Source: Gimesia chilikensis | GTDB taxonomy: Bacteria > Planctomycetota > Planctomycetia > Planctomycetales > Planctomycetaceae | Direction: 5' to 3' | Length of the DNA stretch: 64,000 bases | NCBI RefSeq assembly: GCF_008329715.1 | Contig: NZ_VTSR01000018.1 | Location: forward strand, 62,001 to 126,000 | Part shown: positions 45,306-54,671 of the stretch, in pieces | Layout of the letters: the number at the start of each line of letters is the position of its first letter | Numbering within the stretch: position 1 is the stretch's first letter | Notes under the pieces: generated by a model | Databases searched by the model: none | What the model saw: the letters and a program-made list of their open reading frames with translations, nothing else | What the model was told of the DNA's origin: nothing | Position numbers and translations under genes: made by a program

Positions 45306-46439
45306 TTACTCGCCAGGAATGTATTTCAGCTGAATTTTGGTATTCGGCAGTTTCTTTTTCAGCTCTTGGACGCCTGCTTCAGAGACCGCCGTCCGGGTGA
45401 CTGTCAGCTCTTTGAGGCTGGTCAGTCCTTCCAGTGCCGGTAATCCTGCATCAGACACGGGGGTGGAACCCAGGTGCAGAAATTCGAGCTGATGCATGTC
45501 TTTGAGATATTTCAGCCCGGCATCGGTGACCTGTGTGTTATCCAGGTTGAGCCATTTCATTTTGGTCAGCCCCTGTAACGGTTTGATGCCCTCGTCGGTC
45601 AGCGCGACGCGCCAGAGATTCAGTTTCTGCATTTCCTTCAGTCCCGAGAGGTGCTGCATACCAGGGTCGGAGAGCAGGCTGTTCTCGCTCAGGTCCAGTT
45701 CAACCAGCTGTGGAATTTTCGCGAGGGCCGCGAGTCCTTCGTTGGAGATCTGATTTTGTGCCAGGCGGATTTTTTTCAGCTTGGGAAATGTGGTCAGTGT
45801 CTGCAGTGCTTTGTCATCAATCAGTGTTTTTGCGAGGTAGATTTCTTCCAGTTTCTGGAGATCTTTCAACTGAGTCAGGCCATCGTCACTGACCCAGAGG
45901 AAGTCGAGCATCAGCGCTTTGAGGTTGGTTAGCTTGTTGATGTTCGGCATGGCTTCATCATCGATGTCCTCATTGCCCGACAGACGAAGTGCCTTGAGCC
46001 TGGAGAGCCCCGTCAGGTAAGTGATCGACTTATTGGTTAATGAGCAGTCACGTGCATCCAGATTTTCCAACGATTTGACCTGCCCCACGAGTTCGAGGAC
46101 CGCATCATTCAACGGTGTTTCATTGAACAGCAGCGATCGCAGGCGCGTTAACTGGGTGATCGCCTCAAGCGTTTTGGCATCATCGATTACGGTGCCACGC
46201 AGATTGACTTCGATGACATAGCCGTCTTTATCCAGTTTCAGTTTCGCACCAGCGGCTTTGAGGGATTCAGCCGCTTTGAGCTCACTCTCGGGAACGCTGG
46301 CTTCCGGTGTCTCTTGAGTCGCCTGTTCGGTTTTTGCTGTTTCTTGGGAGGCCGGCTTCTCGACTTCTCCCTGTTTCGCACAACCGTTAATCAAGGTAAG
46401 GCAGCAAACGAGAATCATCGCTTCTCGAATTGGTTTCAT
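45306..46439 (-). CDS. Leucine-rich-repeat lipoprotein
   Basis: A 377-residue lipoprotein; ATG 46439 is preceded by AAGGAT, so the ATG at 46454 is not used. The lipobox is LTLINGC. A Glu/Thr/Ala-rich linker follows, then about 11 leucine-rich repeats of about 24 residues (LTRLRSLLFNETPLNDAVL; LTNLKALMLDFLWVSDDGL; LTKMKWLNLDNTQVTDAGL). The repeat pattern LxxLxxLxLxxTxVTDAGL is the plant/cysteine-containing-like type abundant in planctomycetes. Likely a surface-exposed binding protein. Partner unknown. Confidence 0.92.
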   Translation of the reverse strand: MKPIREAMILVCCLTLINGCAKQGEVEKPASQETAKTEQATQETPEASVPESELKAAESLKAAGAKLKLDKDGYVIEVNLRGTVIDDAKTLEAITQLTRLRSLLFNETPLNDAVLELVGQVKSLENLDARDCSLTNKSITYLTGLSRLKALRLSGNEDIDDEAMPNINKLTNLKALMLDFLWVSDDGLTQLKDLQKLEEIYLAKTLIDDKALQTLTTFPKLKKIRLAQNQISNEGLAALAKIPQLVELDLSENSLLSDPGMQHLSGLKEMQKLNLWRVALTDEGIKPLQGLTKMKWLNLDNTQVTDAGLKYLKDMHQLEFLHLGSTPVSDAGLPALEGLTSLKELTVTRTAVSEAGVQELKKKLPNTKIQLKYIPGE

Positions 46440-46587
46440 GGTTTGATCCTTCAAGCATAAGTAGCAAAAAAAGTCTTCTGACCCTAAGCATACCGACTCT
46501 CAGGAAGACTCAAAACCGATGGCAAGACAGCATTTCCGTTTTTTGTCCAAATCTGGCGCAGGTACAAGACTTTAGTGGGGCTTGACA

Positions 46588-48006
46588 CTACCGGGCGGGA
46601 TTGAATTTCAAAGCATAGAGGTCGGCATCATGCATCACAAAACGCAGACGGACCGGCTTTCCCGAGAGGGAGGAAACATCAGTCCCATCCTTCCAACGCA
46701 CGGTACGGGCAATATGGTCGCCATAAATTGGTTCGCAGTCGGCCAGCGCGAAGCCGGGCAGGGGATTTCCTTGAGCATCCTGGATTTCCACCTGAATCTG
46801 TCCGGCAGCACTGGTTGAATAATTGATCTCCAGTTCGTTACCGGTGAAGGTCAGCGGTTTGGTGATCAGCGTCCCCCCTTCCAGCGGGGCATTCACGGAG
46901 GCGACGCCGTCCAGCCTGAGTGTATAACGTCGGCCCCCTGTCAGGAACAGTGACATCTCTGCAGGGCCCGTCTGATGAATGCCGATAGCGGCGTAGTTCG
47001 CACGGTTCGCCCAGCCATCCTGACCAATTCCGGGGCGAATGAATGACTGGGTGAATTCCCGATCAAAGGGAGCTGCACCGCGGGCACTCATAAACAGAAT
47101 GTCGGTTGCAGAACCTCGCTTGGCCATGAAGCGGGTAGGGAGCGCGAAGTAAATGTGCGGCGCACGAAAGTAAGGCTGAGTACAGGCGGTATAGAGATGT
47201 TCGTTGGGAAGATTGGCGTGCATTTCCTGGAAGGGAGTCCAGTGGATGAAATCCTGCGATGTCGTGCGGGCAATACCACGATAACCTTTGATGAACCGTC
47301 TGAAATAACAGACATATGCCTGCTCGCTCTCAGACCAGAATGCGTAGTTCTGTGAATCGAAGTACTTGCCCCACGCCTCCGGGATCACCGGATCCGCCTG
47401 CAGTGGTTTCCAGTGAATCCCATCCGGTGAGACAAACGCTTTCAGGCCTCCCGGTCCCCGGCGTTTGCGGACTTCGAGATGCTGATTCGGCTGATAAGCG
47501 AGCCCACCCAGCGCTTTATATTTTTCGGTCTCAGGTACACCGGGTCGGGTATCGATGAAAGGAGTGAAGTTGTGATTCACCAGAAATTCATTCATCAGGA
47601 CCACGTTACCTGCAGGGAAGGTGGGATGGTCCGGGTAGATGCCCAGGTCTGGCAGAGTCCAGTGAATCCCATCCTCACTTTCCGCATACAGCGTGACTTC
47701 GCCGTCATGATATTGTTCCCAGCCTTTTTTCCAGTGATTGCCCGGCTGGGTATCGCCCCGATAATAAAATTGAAATTGATCATCTGCTTTGAGAACCGTG
47801 GCATAGTGGCCGTGCGGACGTGGCGGATCAACTGCCGGCATGAGCTGTGGTGTATGCAGCTTGAGTTCTGTGTCGATCAACTCACCGACCAGAAAGCGAT
47901 CGACAAACAGTTCCCGGCGGGAACCAATCTCGCGAACCGGCTCTTCAGCGATGGCAGCTGACCAGACAGGAAGTAACAAAACAGCACACAGGCAGAGGAT
48001 CTTCAT
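46588..48006 (-). CDS. Secreted beta-propeller protein, glycosidase-like
   Basis: A 472-residue protein starting at ATG 48006 with GAGG upstream; the frame to 48042 is not used. A signal peptide (LCLCAVLLLPVWSAAIAEE) is followed by strand motifs such as ESEDGIHWTLPDLGIY and VSPDGIHWKPLQ, typical of five-bladed-propeller glycoside hydrolase families (GH32/43/130-like). The C-terminal about 120 residues form a beta-sandwich. Catalytic acids cannot be assigned confidently, so activity is inferred from fold only. The FadR-type regulator gene lies just upstream (37 bp), on the same strand. Confidence 0.7.
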   Translation of the reverse strand: MKILCLCAVLLLPVWSAAIAEEPVREIGSRRELFVDRFLVGELIDTELKLHTPQLMPAVDPPRPHGHYATVLKADDQFQFYYRGDTQPGNHWKKGWEQYHDGEVTLYAESEDGIHWTLPDLGIYPDHPTFPAGNVVLMNEFLVNHNFTPFIDTRPGVPETEKYKALGGLAYQPNQHLEVRKRRGPGGLKAFVSPDGIHWKPLQADPVIPEAWGKYFDSQNYAFWSESEQAYVCYFRRFIKGYRGIARTTSQDFIHWTPFQEMHANLPNEHLYTACTQPYFRAPHIYFALPTRFMAKRGSATDILFMSARGAAPFDREFTQSFIRPGIGQDGWANRANYAAIGIHQTGPAEMSLFLTGGRRYTLRLDGVASVNAPLEGGTLITKPLTFTGNELEINYSTSAAGQIQVEIQDAQGNPLPGFALADCEPIYGDHIARTVRWKDGTDVSSLSGKPVRLRFVMHDADLYALKFNPAR

Positions 48007-48043
48007 GGTGGCGGACCTCGTCTCTGATTGGGGCAGAATCAAT

Positions 48044-48811
48044 TTACTCGAAGGAATCGTCAGACGGGGATGTATCTGAAACTTCGAGTGTATTCAGCAT
48101 CGAATGAATCGGTTTCAGATGCGCTGTCAGACTCTGAATGGCTAAATTGCAGTCGCGATCTCGGAGCGCATCAACGACGGCCTGGTGTTCGTCTACCATC
48201 TGGAATGTCGGTAACGGGAAGAAGTCGATTCCCTGTTGAAAATACTTCATCAATACCTGGTGGAACTGTGTGATCAATTCCTGGTTCGCAGCCTGCAGGA
48301 GGGCTTCGTGGAACAGCAGATCTTTTTCGACAAACTTTTTCAGGAGCAGTCCGTCTGACAGCTGATCGTTCTCCAGCAACAGATGTTGCTCGTCAACGAT
48401 CTCCTGCAGTCGATCCAGTTGCAAGGCCGTGATATTCTGAATTACCATCGGAATGGAACCGAGCTCGATCACCACGCGCAACTGGGCCACTTCCCGCCAG
48501 CCTTTTTCACACGTTGTCTGAGGAACCAGAACTTTGCGCAAGACTGATTGAATATCTCCCTCTGCCACGGAAAGGCCCACCTTGGGGCGACCGGTGATGA
48601 CTCCCAGTCCGCGTAAGTTTCCGACAGCTTCACGAATCACTGAGCGAGACACGCCGAATTCTTCAGTCAGCTTTTCGACAGTTCCGAGATAACTGCCGGG
48701 AACCAGCTTCTCTCTCTGGATGCGGAGGCAGATCTGTTCTGCGATTTCTGAGCTTTTGGGAAAAGAGGTTGCCCAGCTGTCAGAGTTCAATAGGTCAGTC
48801 GGATCTGGCAT
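48044..48811 (-). CDS. GntR family regulator, FadR (FCD) subfamily
   Basis: A 255-residue regulator. The winged HTH covers residues about 20-90 (KLVPGSYLGTVEKLTEEFGVSRSVIREAVGNLRGLGVITGRPKVG). An all-helical FCD effector domain follows (about 105-240) with acidic/His residues for metal and carboxylate ligands. FCD regulators usually respond to organic or sugar acids. It lies directly upstream of the propeller gene and downstream of the GS-like gene, so it may control one or both. Confidence 0.9.
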   Translation of the reverse strand: MPDPTDLLNSDSWATSFPKSSEIAEQICLRIQREKLVPGSYLGTVEKLTEEFGVSRSVIREAVGNLRGLGVITGRPKVGLSVAEGDIQSVLRKVLVPQTTCEKGWREVAQLRVVIELGSIPMVIQNITALQLDRLQEIVDEQHLLLENDQLSDGLLLKKFVEKDLLFHEALLQAANQELITQFHQVLMKYFQQGIDFFPLPTFQMVDEHQAVVDALRDRDCNLAIQSLTAHLKPIHSMLNTLEVSDTSPSDDSFE

Positions 48812-48974
48812 GTTTCACTTCTCAAGGTTCAACGGGGAGTGAAAGGCTCTGGTGGGGCACAATTGAGTGAGCGTCATCGAGTAACCATATGCTGATGAGA
48901 ATTTAAGAGAAAATCAACACAACCACGAAAAAAGTCTGCGGAGGTAGTGGTTATCGATACAGGCATGTGAGTGC

Positions 48975-50324
48975 TTAGAAGCGGAATAGGTAGGCTGTCT
49001 GTTCTGCGGCGTGTTCCAGAGAATTGATCATTTCAATCTCCGCGCGCTTCATTGTGAGGTAGTCTTGAATCCGTGATTCACCGAAGTGGCGTTGAAACAG
49101 GGAGTCTGCTTCCAGGGCAGACAATGCTACCGACAGATCAGAGGGATAGCGCGTCATGCCGCGCGATTCTCGTTCGGCTTCGCTCAATAATGCCGGATCG
49201 GTCATGACTGGTTCGCCGGGAGAAGCACCCTGATCGATTCCGTCCAGACCGGCACAGAGCAGTGCTGAGAGCGCCAGGTAAGGATTGCATGTCGGATCTG
49301 AGGGTTTGAATTCTACATTGACAGTGGCGGATTCCTGTCCCAGAAATCCGGAGGCTGCACGGAGCGTTGCTTCGCGATTGTCAGGTCCCCAGGAGGCATA
49401 ACAGGAACTCCAGCAACGCTCGACGAATCGACTGTAGGAATTGGTAGTAGGTGCGGTAAATGCCATGACTGCCGGCAGGTGATTCAGGACTCCCGCTGTG
49501 AACTGCAGCGCCAGTTCTGAAAGTCCAAAAGCGGCATTGGGATCGTAGAACAGATTCTGTTCGCTCTCTTTGTCCCAGAGACTGAAATGGATATGACAGC
49601 CATTTCCGGCTGAATCAGGCGAGGCTTTAGGCATGAAGGAAATCCGGAAGTCATTCGCCAGGGCGACACCGCGCACCGTTTCTTTGAAAATGACCTGCTG
49701 GTCCGCGGAAAGCATGCCGGCCTGATGACGAATGGGGATTTCATGCTGACCATGGCCCGCTTCCGGGTAATACTTCTCAACCTGCACGCCCTGCTGTTCC
49801 AGTGCAGAGAGGATTGGCAGAATGTAGGGGCTGGCCATATCCATGGCTGCGGAACTGAAGCAGTTCGTCTGATCGAGGGGCTCCCAGTTGCCATTCACAT
49901 TGCGATAGATGGTAAACTCGTTTTCAAAGGCCGCCCTGAGGACCAGCCCGCGTTCAGAAAGTCTGTCGAGAAACGTCTGCAGTAAATGTCGCGGACAGAG
50001 TTCCCAGGGATCTCCCTGGATCGTATTCAGGTTAGAGATCATCCGCGCATGACCTGGCAGGTAAGGGAGCACCTGAAAGGTATTGATGTCCGGGCAGATC
50101 CGCACTTCACCCACGGGTTGAAACTGGCTTTCCGGAGGCAGATGATCGAAGACCGTCACCGAAGCCTGAGCCTGCGTCAGGCCCAGGCCGTGTGCGAGTA
50201 CATCATCGATACTACCGGGCAGAAACGCTTTGCCCCGCGCGATGCCATCGGGACCGACATAAATCGCCCGCACCAGTTCCACGTTGTATTCCCGCAGCTG
50301 TTTTTCCAGTAGATCGCGCTGCAT
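48975..50324 (-). CDS. Glutamine synthetase-like ligase (PuuA/GlnA3 group)
   Basis: A 449-residue ATP-dependent amide ligase. The catalytic-domain segments are AAFENEFTIYR, PEAGHGQHEIPIRH, GNGCHIHFSLWD (ATP/metal site), PTTNSYSRF and ESATVNVEFKPSDPTCNPYLALSALLCAGLDG. The size (about 450) and the N-terminal YVGPDGIARGKAFLPG agree with the gamma-glutamyl-polyamine/amine synthetase group rather than housekeeping GlnA, which usually carries an adenylylation Tyr. It would join glutamate to an amine. Upstream of the FadR regulator; a cytochrome gene precedes it by about 50 bp. Confidence 0.85.
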   Translation of the reverse strand: MQRDLLEKQLREYNVELVRAIYVGPDGIARGKAFLPGSIDDVLAHGLGLTQAQASVTVFDHLPPESQFQPVGEVRICPDINTFQVLPYLPGHARMISNLNTIQGDPWELCPRHLLQTFLDRLSERGLVLRAAFENEFTIYRNVNGNWEPLDQTNCFSSAAMDMASPYILPILSALEQQGVQVEKYYPEAGHGQHEIPIRHQAGMLSADQQVIFKETVRGVALANDFRISFMPKASPDSAGNGCHIHFSLWDKESEQNLFYDPNAAFGLSELALQFTAGVLNHLPAVMAFTAPTTNSYSRFVERCWSSCYASWGPDNREATLRAASGFLGQESATVNVEFKPSDPTCNPYLALSALLCAGLDGIDQGASPGEPVMTDPALLSEAERESRGMTRYPSDLSVALSALEADSLFQRHFGESRIQDYLTMKRAEIEMINSLEHAAEQTAYLFRF

Positions 50325-50378
50325 CTGCGTCTCTCTTGTCTGAATTGATAGTAGAGTGAAAAGAGTCGATGCCGCGAG

Positions 50379-50834
50379 TTAGCGCATCACAACTGCCGTC
50401 TTTTTGATCTGTTTATGGCAGGCGATGCAGGTCATCGTCAGATGCAGATAGCTGAGTGATACTCCATCAATATTTTTCTTTTTCGCATAATCCTGCAGCT
50501 CTTTAGCCGCATTGCGAAACTCGGCACTCTGTTGAGCGAAAACCGGACCTTCCACGACTTGCCACTGGGTCGCGTTACTCATATCAATCAGCTTTTGCGC
50601 GCCTTTCTGGATCAGTTGGAAGTCCTCTGTCATCATGCCTTCCAGAACCTGTTTGGAACTATCCAGTTTGGCCTGCATGAATTGAGACACTTTTTCCTGC
50701 GCCGGATTTTTCTTCTGGTTCTTCGCTGTTACAGGAGCCAATTCAGTAGCGCTGGCGGGAGAAAGAGTAGAGTGACGATCTCCACTGCTGGTGACCAGAA
50801 TTCCACAGACGAGAATAAACAGGATATTGCGCAT
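50379..50834 (-). CDS. Secreted c-type cytochrome-like protein
   Basis: A 151-residue protein with a signal peptide (NILFILVCGILVTSSG). It is mostly alpha-helical, with a single heme-binding CxxCH (CIACHK) close to the C-terminus, the arrangement of cytochrome c'-like four-helix bundles. The fifth and sixth ligands cannot be told. Electron transfer or gas sensing in the periplasm is plausible. It lies about 54 bp upstream of the GS-like gene on the same strand; co-transcription is uncertain. Confidence 0.85.
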   Translation of the reverse strand: MRNILFILVCGILVTSSGDRHSTLSPASATELAPVTAKNQKKNPAQEKVSQFMQAKLDSSKQVLEGMMTEDFQLIQKGAQKLIDMSNATQWQVVEGPVFAQQSAEFRNAAKELQDYAKKKNIDGVSLSYLHLTMTCIACHKQIKKTAVVMR

Positions 50835-51004
50835 AGCTGCTCCTCCAATGGTGCCTCAGGAAAGAAAGGTACCTGCGGTGTCTCAAACCAGATCACAGGC
50901 CCTGACTGAATTCTAAAAGATTCATTCAGATTCTGGAAAGGTGAATCAGTGAATTTTCACAATCCACTTCTCAAGGCTCCAGTGTGGACAGCGAGACTTG
51001 GAGG

Positions 51005-51427
51005 TCAGATTCTCTTACCTGCGTTCCAGGCGGGAGGATCACTCGCTGGAAAGGATTCATCTGCCGCCTCATCAATGGCATTCAGGGGACGCTTGCCTGA
51101 CATGTCGGTGATGATCGTCAACAGCAGCGATGCGGATTCCAGACATTCAACTGCATGTGGTTCAGCGTGAGGTAGATGCAATAACTTGCCTGCGGTCAGC
51201 TCATGTGATTCACCCAAGCAGTTGAATTTTACGCGGCCTTCGAGGCATTGAATTGTGATAATGCCGGGCGCTGTGTGCTCAGGCAAAGACTTACCAGCCT
51301 GTAAAACCAGGCGAATGAGCTGGAACTCTTCCGTTTTGACCAGCGTGGTTGTTTTAGTTGACTCCAGATCCGCCCCCAGCGGGCTTATGTCAACCACTTC
51401 ACCCGCTTTGGCATGTGAAAGTGTCAT
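51005..51427 (-). CDS. Cupin-domain protein
   Basis: A 140-residue beta-barrel protein. The cupin core is LVLQAGKSLPEHTAPGIITIQCLEGRVKF, then GKLLHLPHAEPHAVECLE, carrying His residues consistent with a metal-binding double-stranded beta helix. No export signal. The C-terminal Asp/Glu-rich tail is low-complexity. Function unknown; cupins include dioxygenases and sugar isomerases. Monocistronic. Confidence 0.85.
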   Translation of the reverse strand: MTLSHAKAGEVVDISPLGADLESTKTTTLVKTEEFQLIRLVLQAGKSLPEHTAPGIITIQCLEGRVKFNCLGESHELTAGKLLHLPHAEPHAVECLESASLLLTIITDMSGKRPLNAIDEAADESFPASDPPAWNAGKRI

Positions 51428-51588
51428 GACTGCTATCCTTCTGTTAGAGTCTATGGCTGCTTCAGTAATCCAGTCGTGATTACCAAATCAGGCACGCGAA
51501 CTGTATAGCTGGCGGGTGCCTGTATTCATTGTAAGGCTCCAGACGCGTACAGAAAAGGGGCGATTCCCAAAAGGGGCCGAGAAGCCGT

Positions 51589-52596
51589 TTAACTTTGCTG
51601 TAACTGCTGCACGCCTCTCTCCAGAATCTGCTGCGCTGACAGGCTGATTTTGGGATCACACAATTCCCAGGGGGTTTCGCCGGTTCGGATACAATGTGCA
51701 AAATGTTCTGTCGCTGTCTGCAGGGTAAGCACTGGACACTCGACTTTCATCTCTGTTCCCAGAGGTTCGTCCTCGGTTGCCAGCATCAGTCTTCCTTTTT
51801 TATGCGGTTCGACAATCAAGGTTCCTTCGGTACCATAGATCGCGGTTGCGTAAGCTGTCAGTTTACCGACTTGTGACCAGGACCCTTCCGCGGTTGCAAC
51901 CCCGTGCGGGTACTGCATGACGATCAGCGCATTGTCTTCTACACCAAGCGGGGCAGGGCGGTACTGTCCTCCCAGGCCGGTGACTGAATCCGGTTCTCCC
52001 AGCAGATTACTGGCCAGGACGCAGCCGTAACAACAGTAATCCATCATGGCGCCGGCACCATTCAGCTCTGCATCAAAGAGCCATTCACAGAAATAATCGC
52101 TGCAGCCGAGTTCTTTGGGACCGGCATGGGCGGCCCGGTATTTCACCTGCCAGAGGTCTCCGATGCCACCCGCTTTGGCAAAGGCAATCGCATGTTGCAT
52201 CTGGGGCCACCAGGCGAAAGGCCAGTTGACCATCAGGCACAGATCTTTTGCTTGAGCGGCAGCCAGCATCGCCTCGGCCTGCGCGAGACTCGCAGCCATC
52301 GGCTTTTCGATCATCACGTGCAGCCCTTGTTCCAAGGCCAGTAGTGTCAGTTCCGCCCCTGCTTTGTTACTGCTGAAAATGAAGACGCCATCCAGTTCCT
52401 GTTCGCTCAATAGTTTTTCAGCTGTTTCATAAACGGGGCATCCAAATTCACTCTGAATGCGTTCCCGCAAGGCCTGATTGGTATCGAAAGCTCCCACGAG
52501 CTCCGCATTTTCAGAATGCATCAGCTGGGGCAGATGATCCCAGACGTGGTCATGAATTAAGCCGAGAACTCCGATGCGTACTGGTGATTGTGACAT
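51589..52596 (-). CDS. Cytosolic Gfo/Idh/MocA oxidoreductase
   Basis: A 335-residue NAD(P)-dependent enzyme without a Tat signal. Rossmann start VRIGVLGLIHDHVWDHLP, catalytic Lys in VMIEKPMAASLAQAEAM, and C-terminal substrate domain with GAGAMMDYCCYGCVLASN. The unusual N-terminal His-rich loop (IHDHVWDH) could bind metal. Substrate unknown. It lies in the leftward run with the HIT and truncated haemoglobin genes (33 bp downstream of HIT). Confidence 0.9.
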   Translation of the reverse strand: MSQSPVRIGVLGLIHDHVWDHLPQLMHSENAELVGAFDTNQALRERIQSEFGCPVYETAEKLLSEQELDGVFIFSSNKAGAELTLLALEQGLHVMIEKPMAASLAQAEAMLAAAQAKDLCLMVNWPFAWWPQMQHAIAFAKAGGIGDLWQVKYRAAHAGPKELGCSDYFCEWLFDAELNGAGAMMDYCCYGCVLASNLLGEPDSVTGLGGQYRPAPLGVEDNALIVMQYPHGVATAEGSWSQVGKLTAYATAIYGTEGTLIVEPHKKGRLMLATEDEPLGTEMKVECPVLTLQTATEHFAHCIRTGETPWELCDPKISLSAQQILERGVQQLQQS

Positions 52597-52629
52597 GCTG
52601 TCGCTCGATATTTAAAAGAGAAGGATGAG

Positions 52630-53037
52630 TTATTGATTTTCCTGCTGAACGAATTCGGTGAAACTCTGTCTGATCTGTTCGATTTGCGTTTCCGTATAGT
52701 CGAGTCGTTCGGACTGTCCCCAGACGGGAGCCGGCCAGTAAGGATCAGTATGTTTCCGCCCAATCACATGAATGTGCAACTGGCTGACCACATTACCCAG
52801 CGTGGCGATATTCAATTTATCCGGTTCATAGTGTTGTTGCAGGTAACGGGCAACCAGATTCACCTCACTCAGAATTGCGGTCTGCTGGGCGAAGGGGAGT
52901 CGCGTCAGCTCAATTTCCTCGCAGTGGGGAACCAGAATGAACCAGTCGACCAGCGCATTGTTCATCAACAGCAGTCGTGATTCCGTCAGCTCACAGATGG
53001 GATGGCAGTCTGCCTGCAGGCGTGCGTCCAGTTCCAT
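52630..53037 (-). CDS. HIT-domain protein
   Basis: A 135-residue histidine-triad protein. ATG 53037 is preceded by AAGGAA; the frame to 53061 lacks that. QLHIHVIGRKHTDPYW carries the histidine motif, here with HxH and a Gly in the third His position of the classical HxHxHxx. Members hydrolyse nucleotide-linked substrates such as AMP-lysine or diadenosine polyphosphates, and the altered third position may change activity. The Gfo/Idh gene lies just downstream and the truncated haemoglobin just upstream. Confidence 0.88.
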   Translation of the reverse strand: MELDARLQADCHPICELTESRLLLMNNALVDWFILVPHCEEIELTRLPFAQQTAILSEVNLVARYLQQHYEPDKLNIATLGNVVSQLHIHVIGRKHTDPYWPAPVWGQSERLDYTETQIEQIRQSFTEFVQQENQ

Positions 53038-53072
53038 GGGAATTCCTTTTTCATGAACCATATTTTACTCGT

Positions 53073-53459
53073 TTAGCCGGCCCGGTTGATCAGAAAGGTT
53101 GCCATCTGGTCGAAAAACAGTTCCAGGGTCTGGCGAATTTCCGCGGGAACTTCTGTCTCAGTCATGGCGGCAGTCATCAGCTCCATCCAGCGATCCCGGG
53201 CACTCTGGTTGATCGCAAACGGTGCGTGACGCATACGGAGAGCAGGATGTCCTCGCTCCTTTAGATAACGCTGAGGGCCACCGAGACGATATACCAGAAA
53301 TTCTTTCAGGCGATATTCTGCGCCAGCCATGTCATCCTGCGGGTACATGGGGTTTAGAATGTCGTCCGTTTTCACTCGACGATAAAAGGCAGCGATCAGC
53401 TGCTCCAGATGGGCTTCTCCCAGGTGATCAAAGATTTCTTCCAGTGCGATCTGATTCAT
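53073..53459 (-). CDS. Truncated haemoglobin, group II (TrHbO-like)
   Basis: A 128-residue haem protein. The segment FLVYRLGGPQRYLKERGHPALRMRHAPFAI is a clear match to the group II 2/2 globin block (GGPxxYxxxRGHPxLRxRHxPF), which includes the proximal His in the F region. DRWMELMTAAMTE continues helix G. It likely binds oxygen or handles nitric-oxide/peroxide stress. It heads the leftward run with HIT and Gfo/Idh (36 bp to HIT), so co-transcription is likely. Confidence 0.93.
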   Translation of the reverse strand: MNQIALEEIFDHLGEAHLEQLIAAFYRRVKTDDILNPMYPQDDMAGAEYRLKEFLVYRLGGPQRYLKERGHPALRMRHAPFAINQSARDRWMELMTAAMTETEVPAEIRQTLELFFDQMATFLINRAG

Positions 53460-53633
53460 CGAGTTTCGCGTTTCCTCTATGGTGCCGTATATTTCTCTCT
53501 GTGCTTAAAATTTGGCAGAACGTAGTAGGGCCTGCCGTTGAATTTGTGTATCTTAGGATTTACGGGTTCAGATTCCTACCCTCCCGTAGTTCTGAGCTGG
53601 ATGCACTCTTAAAGTCATTTCAGTGGAGAAGTA

Positions 53634-54671
53634 ATGTACTCCCGAATCTGTTGTCTGTTGACTCTCTTTGTTTTAACGTGTCACTCTGAACTGGGAGCGG
53701 GAGAACCAGTCTGGAAGAACTTCACTGCCAGCCCCTGGTTTGCAGAGCAGATCTCGTATCAGCATCTTGAGCCTGAGGTGCGTGCCATCATCGTCGCTCC
53801 GCTTCCCAGGCGCATTGCAGTCGAGAAGCCGACTCGTGTTGTGTTCTTCGCGACTCCCAATGGAAATACGATCGAACAGACACTGGGGTGTCAAAAACAG
53901 GAAGGACGCGACTGGCATTTTGAGATCCAGCAGATTGCCGCTCAGCACCGCCAGTGGCAGGCCTGGAATCCCCGGGAGAATCTGATCCTGGTCTGCCTGG
54001 AAGCCGAAGGTCTCAGCTGGCCACGCTGGCGGGCGCGTCACACTAATAATCCTGTGTTGATTCAGAACATCATTCGCAGCATCCTGTCTGCGATTCCGCT
54101 GAAAACACCACGTCTCACACTGGCCTGTCACAGTGGGGGTGGCAGCTTTATGTGGGGATTTCTCAATGGGACAGACCAGATTTCAGAACAGGTCGATCGG
54201 TTTCTCTTTCTGGATGCGAACTACTCTTTCAGCGTGGCGGATCAGCATGGTCTGAAGTTTCTGAACTGGCTCCAGGGGGATGAGAAACGCTGCCTGATTG
54301 TGATCTGTTATGATGACCGCAACGTACTTTTCCAGGGCAAGAAGGTCATCGGCCTGACGGGAGGCACTTACCGCGCGACGGGCCGCATGCGCGATCGGTT
54401 TGCCCGCGAGTTGAAATTTGAGGAAACTCACTCGGGAGATTTACAGATCGCCTCCGCTCTCAACGACCGGTTGATACTGATCACGCACCTTAATCCGCAG
54501 AATCGAATTCTGCATACCGCGCTGGTAGGCGACATGAACGGATACCTTTACGGTATGACGGTAAAAACTCCCCCCGGCCAGCAGATCAAATTACCGCAGG
54601 GACCCCGTCAGTATGTCCGCTGGATCCAACCGGAACCCTTCAAGGAATCGGTAGTGGAGAAGGCCGATTAA
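53634..54671 (+). CDS. Secreted serine hydrolase-like protein, unknown
   Basis: A 345-residue protein with a signal peptide (ICCLLTLFVLTCHSELGAG). A nucleophile-elbow-like LACHSGGGSFMWGF suggests an alpha/beta-hydrolase (esterase/peptidase) fold; LFLDANYSF and ILITHLNP could provide the acid and His. Not assigned to a family with certainty. Its stop overlaps the stop of the convergent DinB gene by 3 bp. Confidence 0.65.
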   Translation: MYSRICCLLTLFVLTCHSELGAGEPVWKNFTASPWFAEQISYQHLEPEVRAIIVAPLPRRIAVEKPTRVVFFATPNGNTIEQTLGCQKQEGRDWHFEIQQIAAQHRQWQAWNPRENLILVCLEAEGLSWPRWRARHTNNPVLIQNIIRSILSAIPLKTPRLTLACHSGGGSFMWGFLNGTDQISEQVDRFLFLDANYSFSVADQHGLKFLNWLQGDEKRCLIVICYDDRNVLFQGKKVIGLTGGTYRATGRMRDRFARELKFEETHSGDLQIASALNDRLILITHLNPQNRILHTALVGDMNGYLYGMTVKTPPGQQIKLPQGPRQYVRWIQPEPFKESVVEKAD

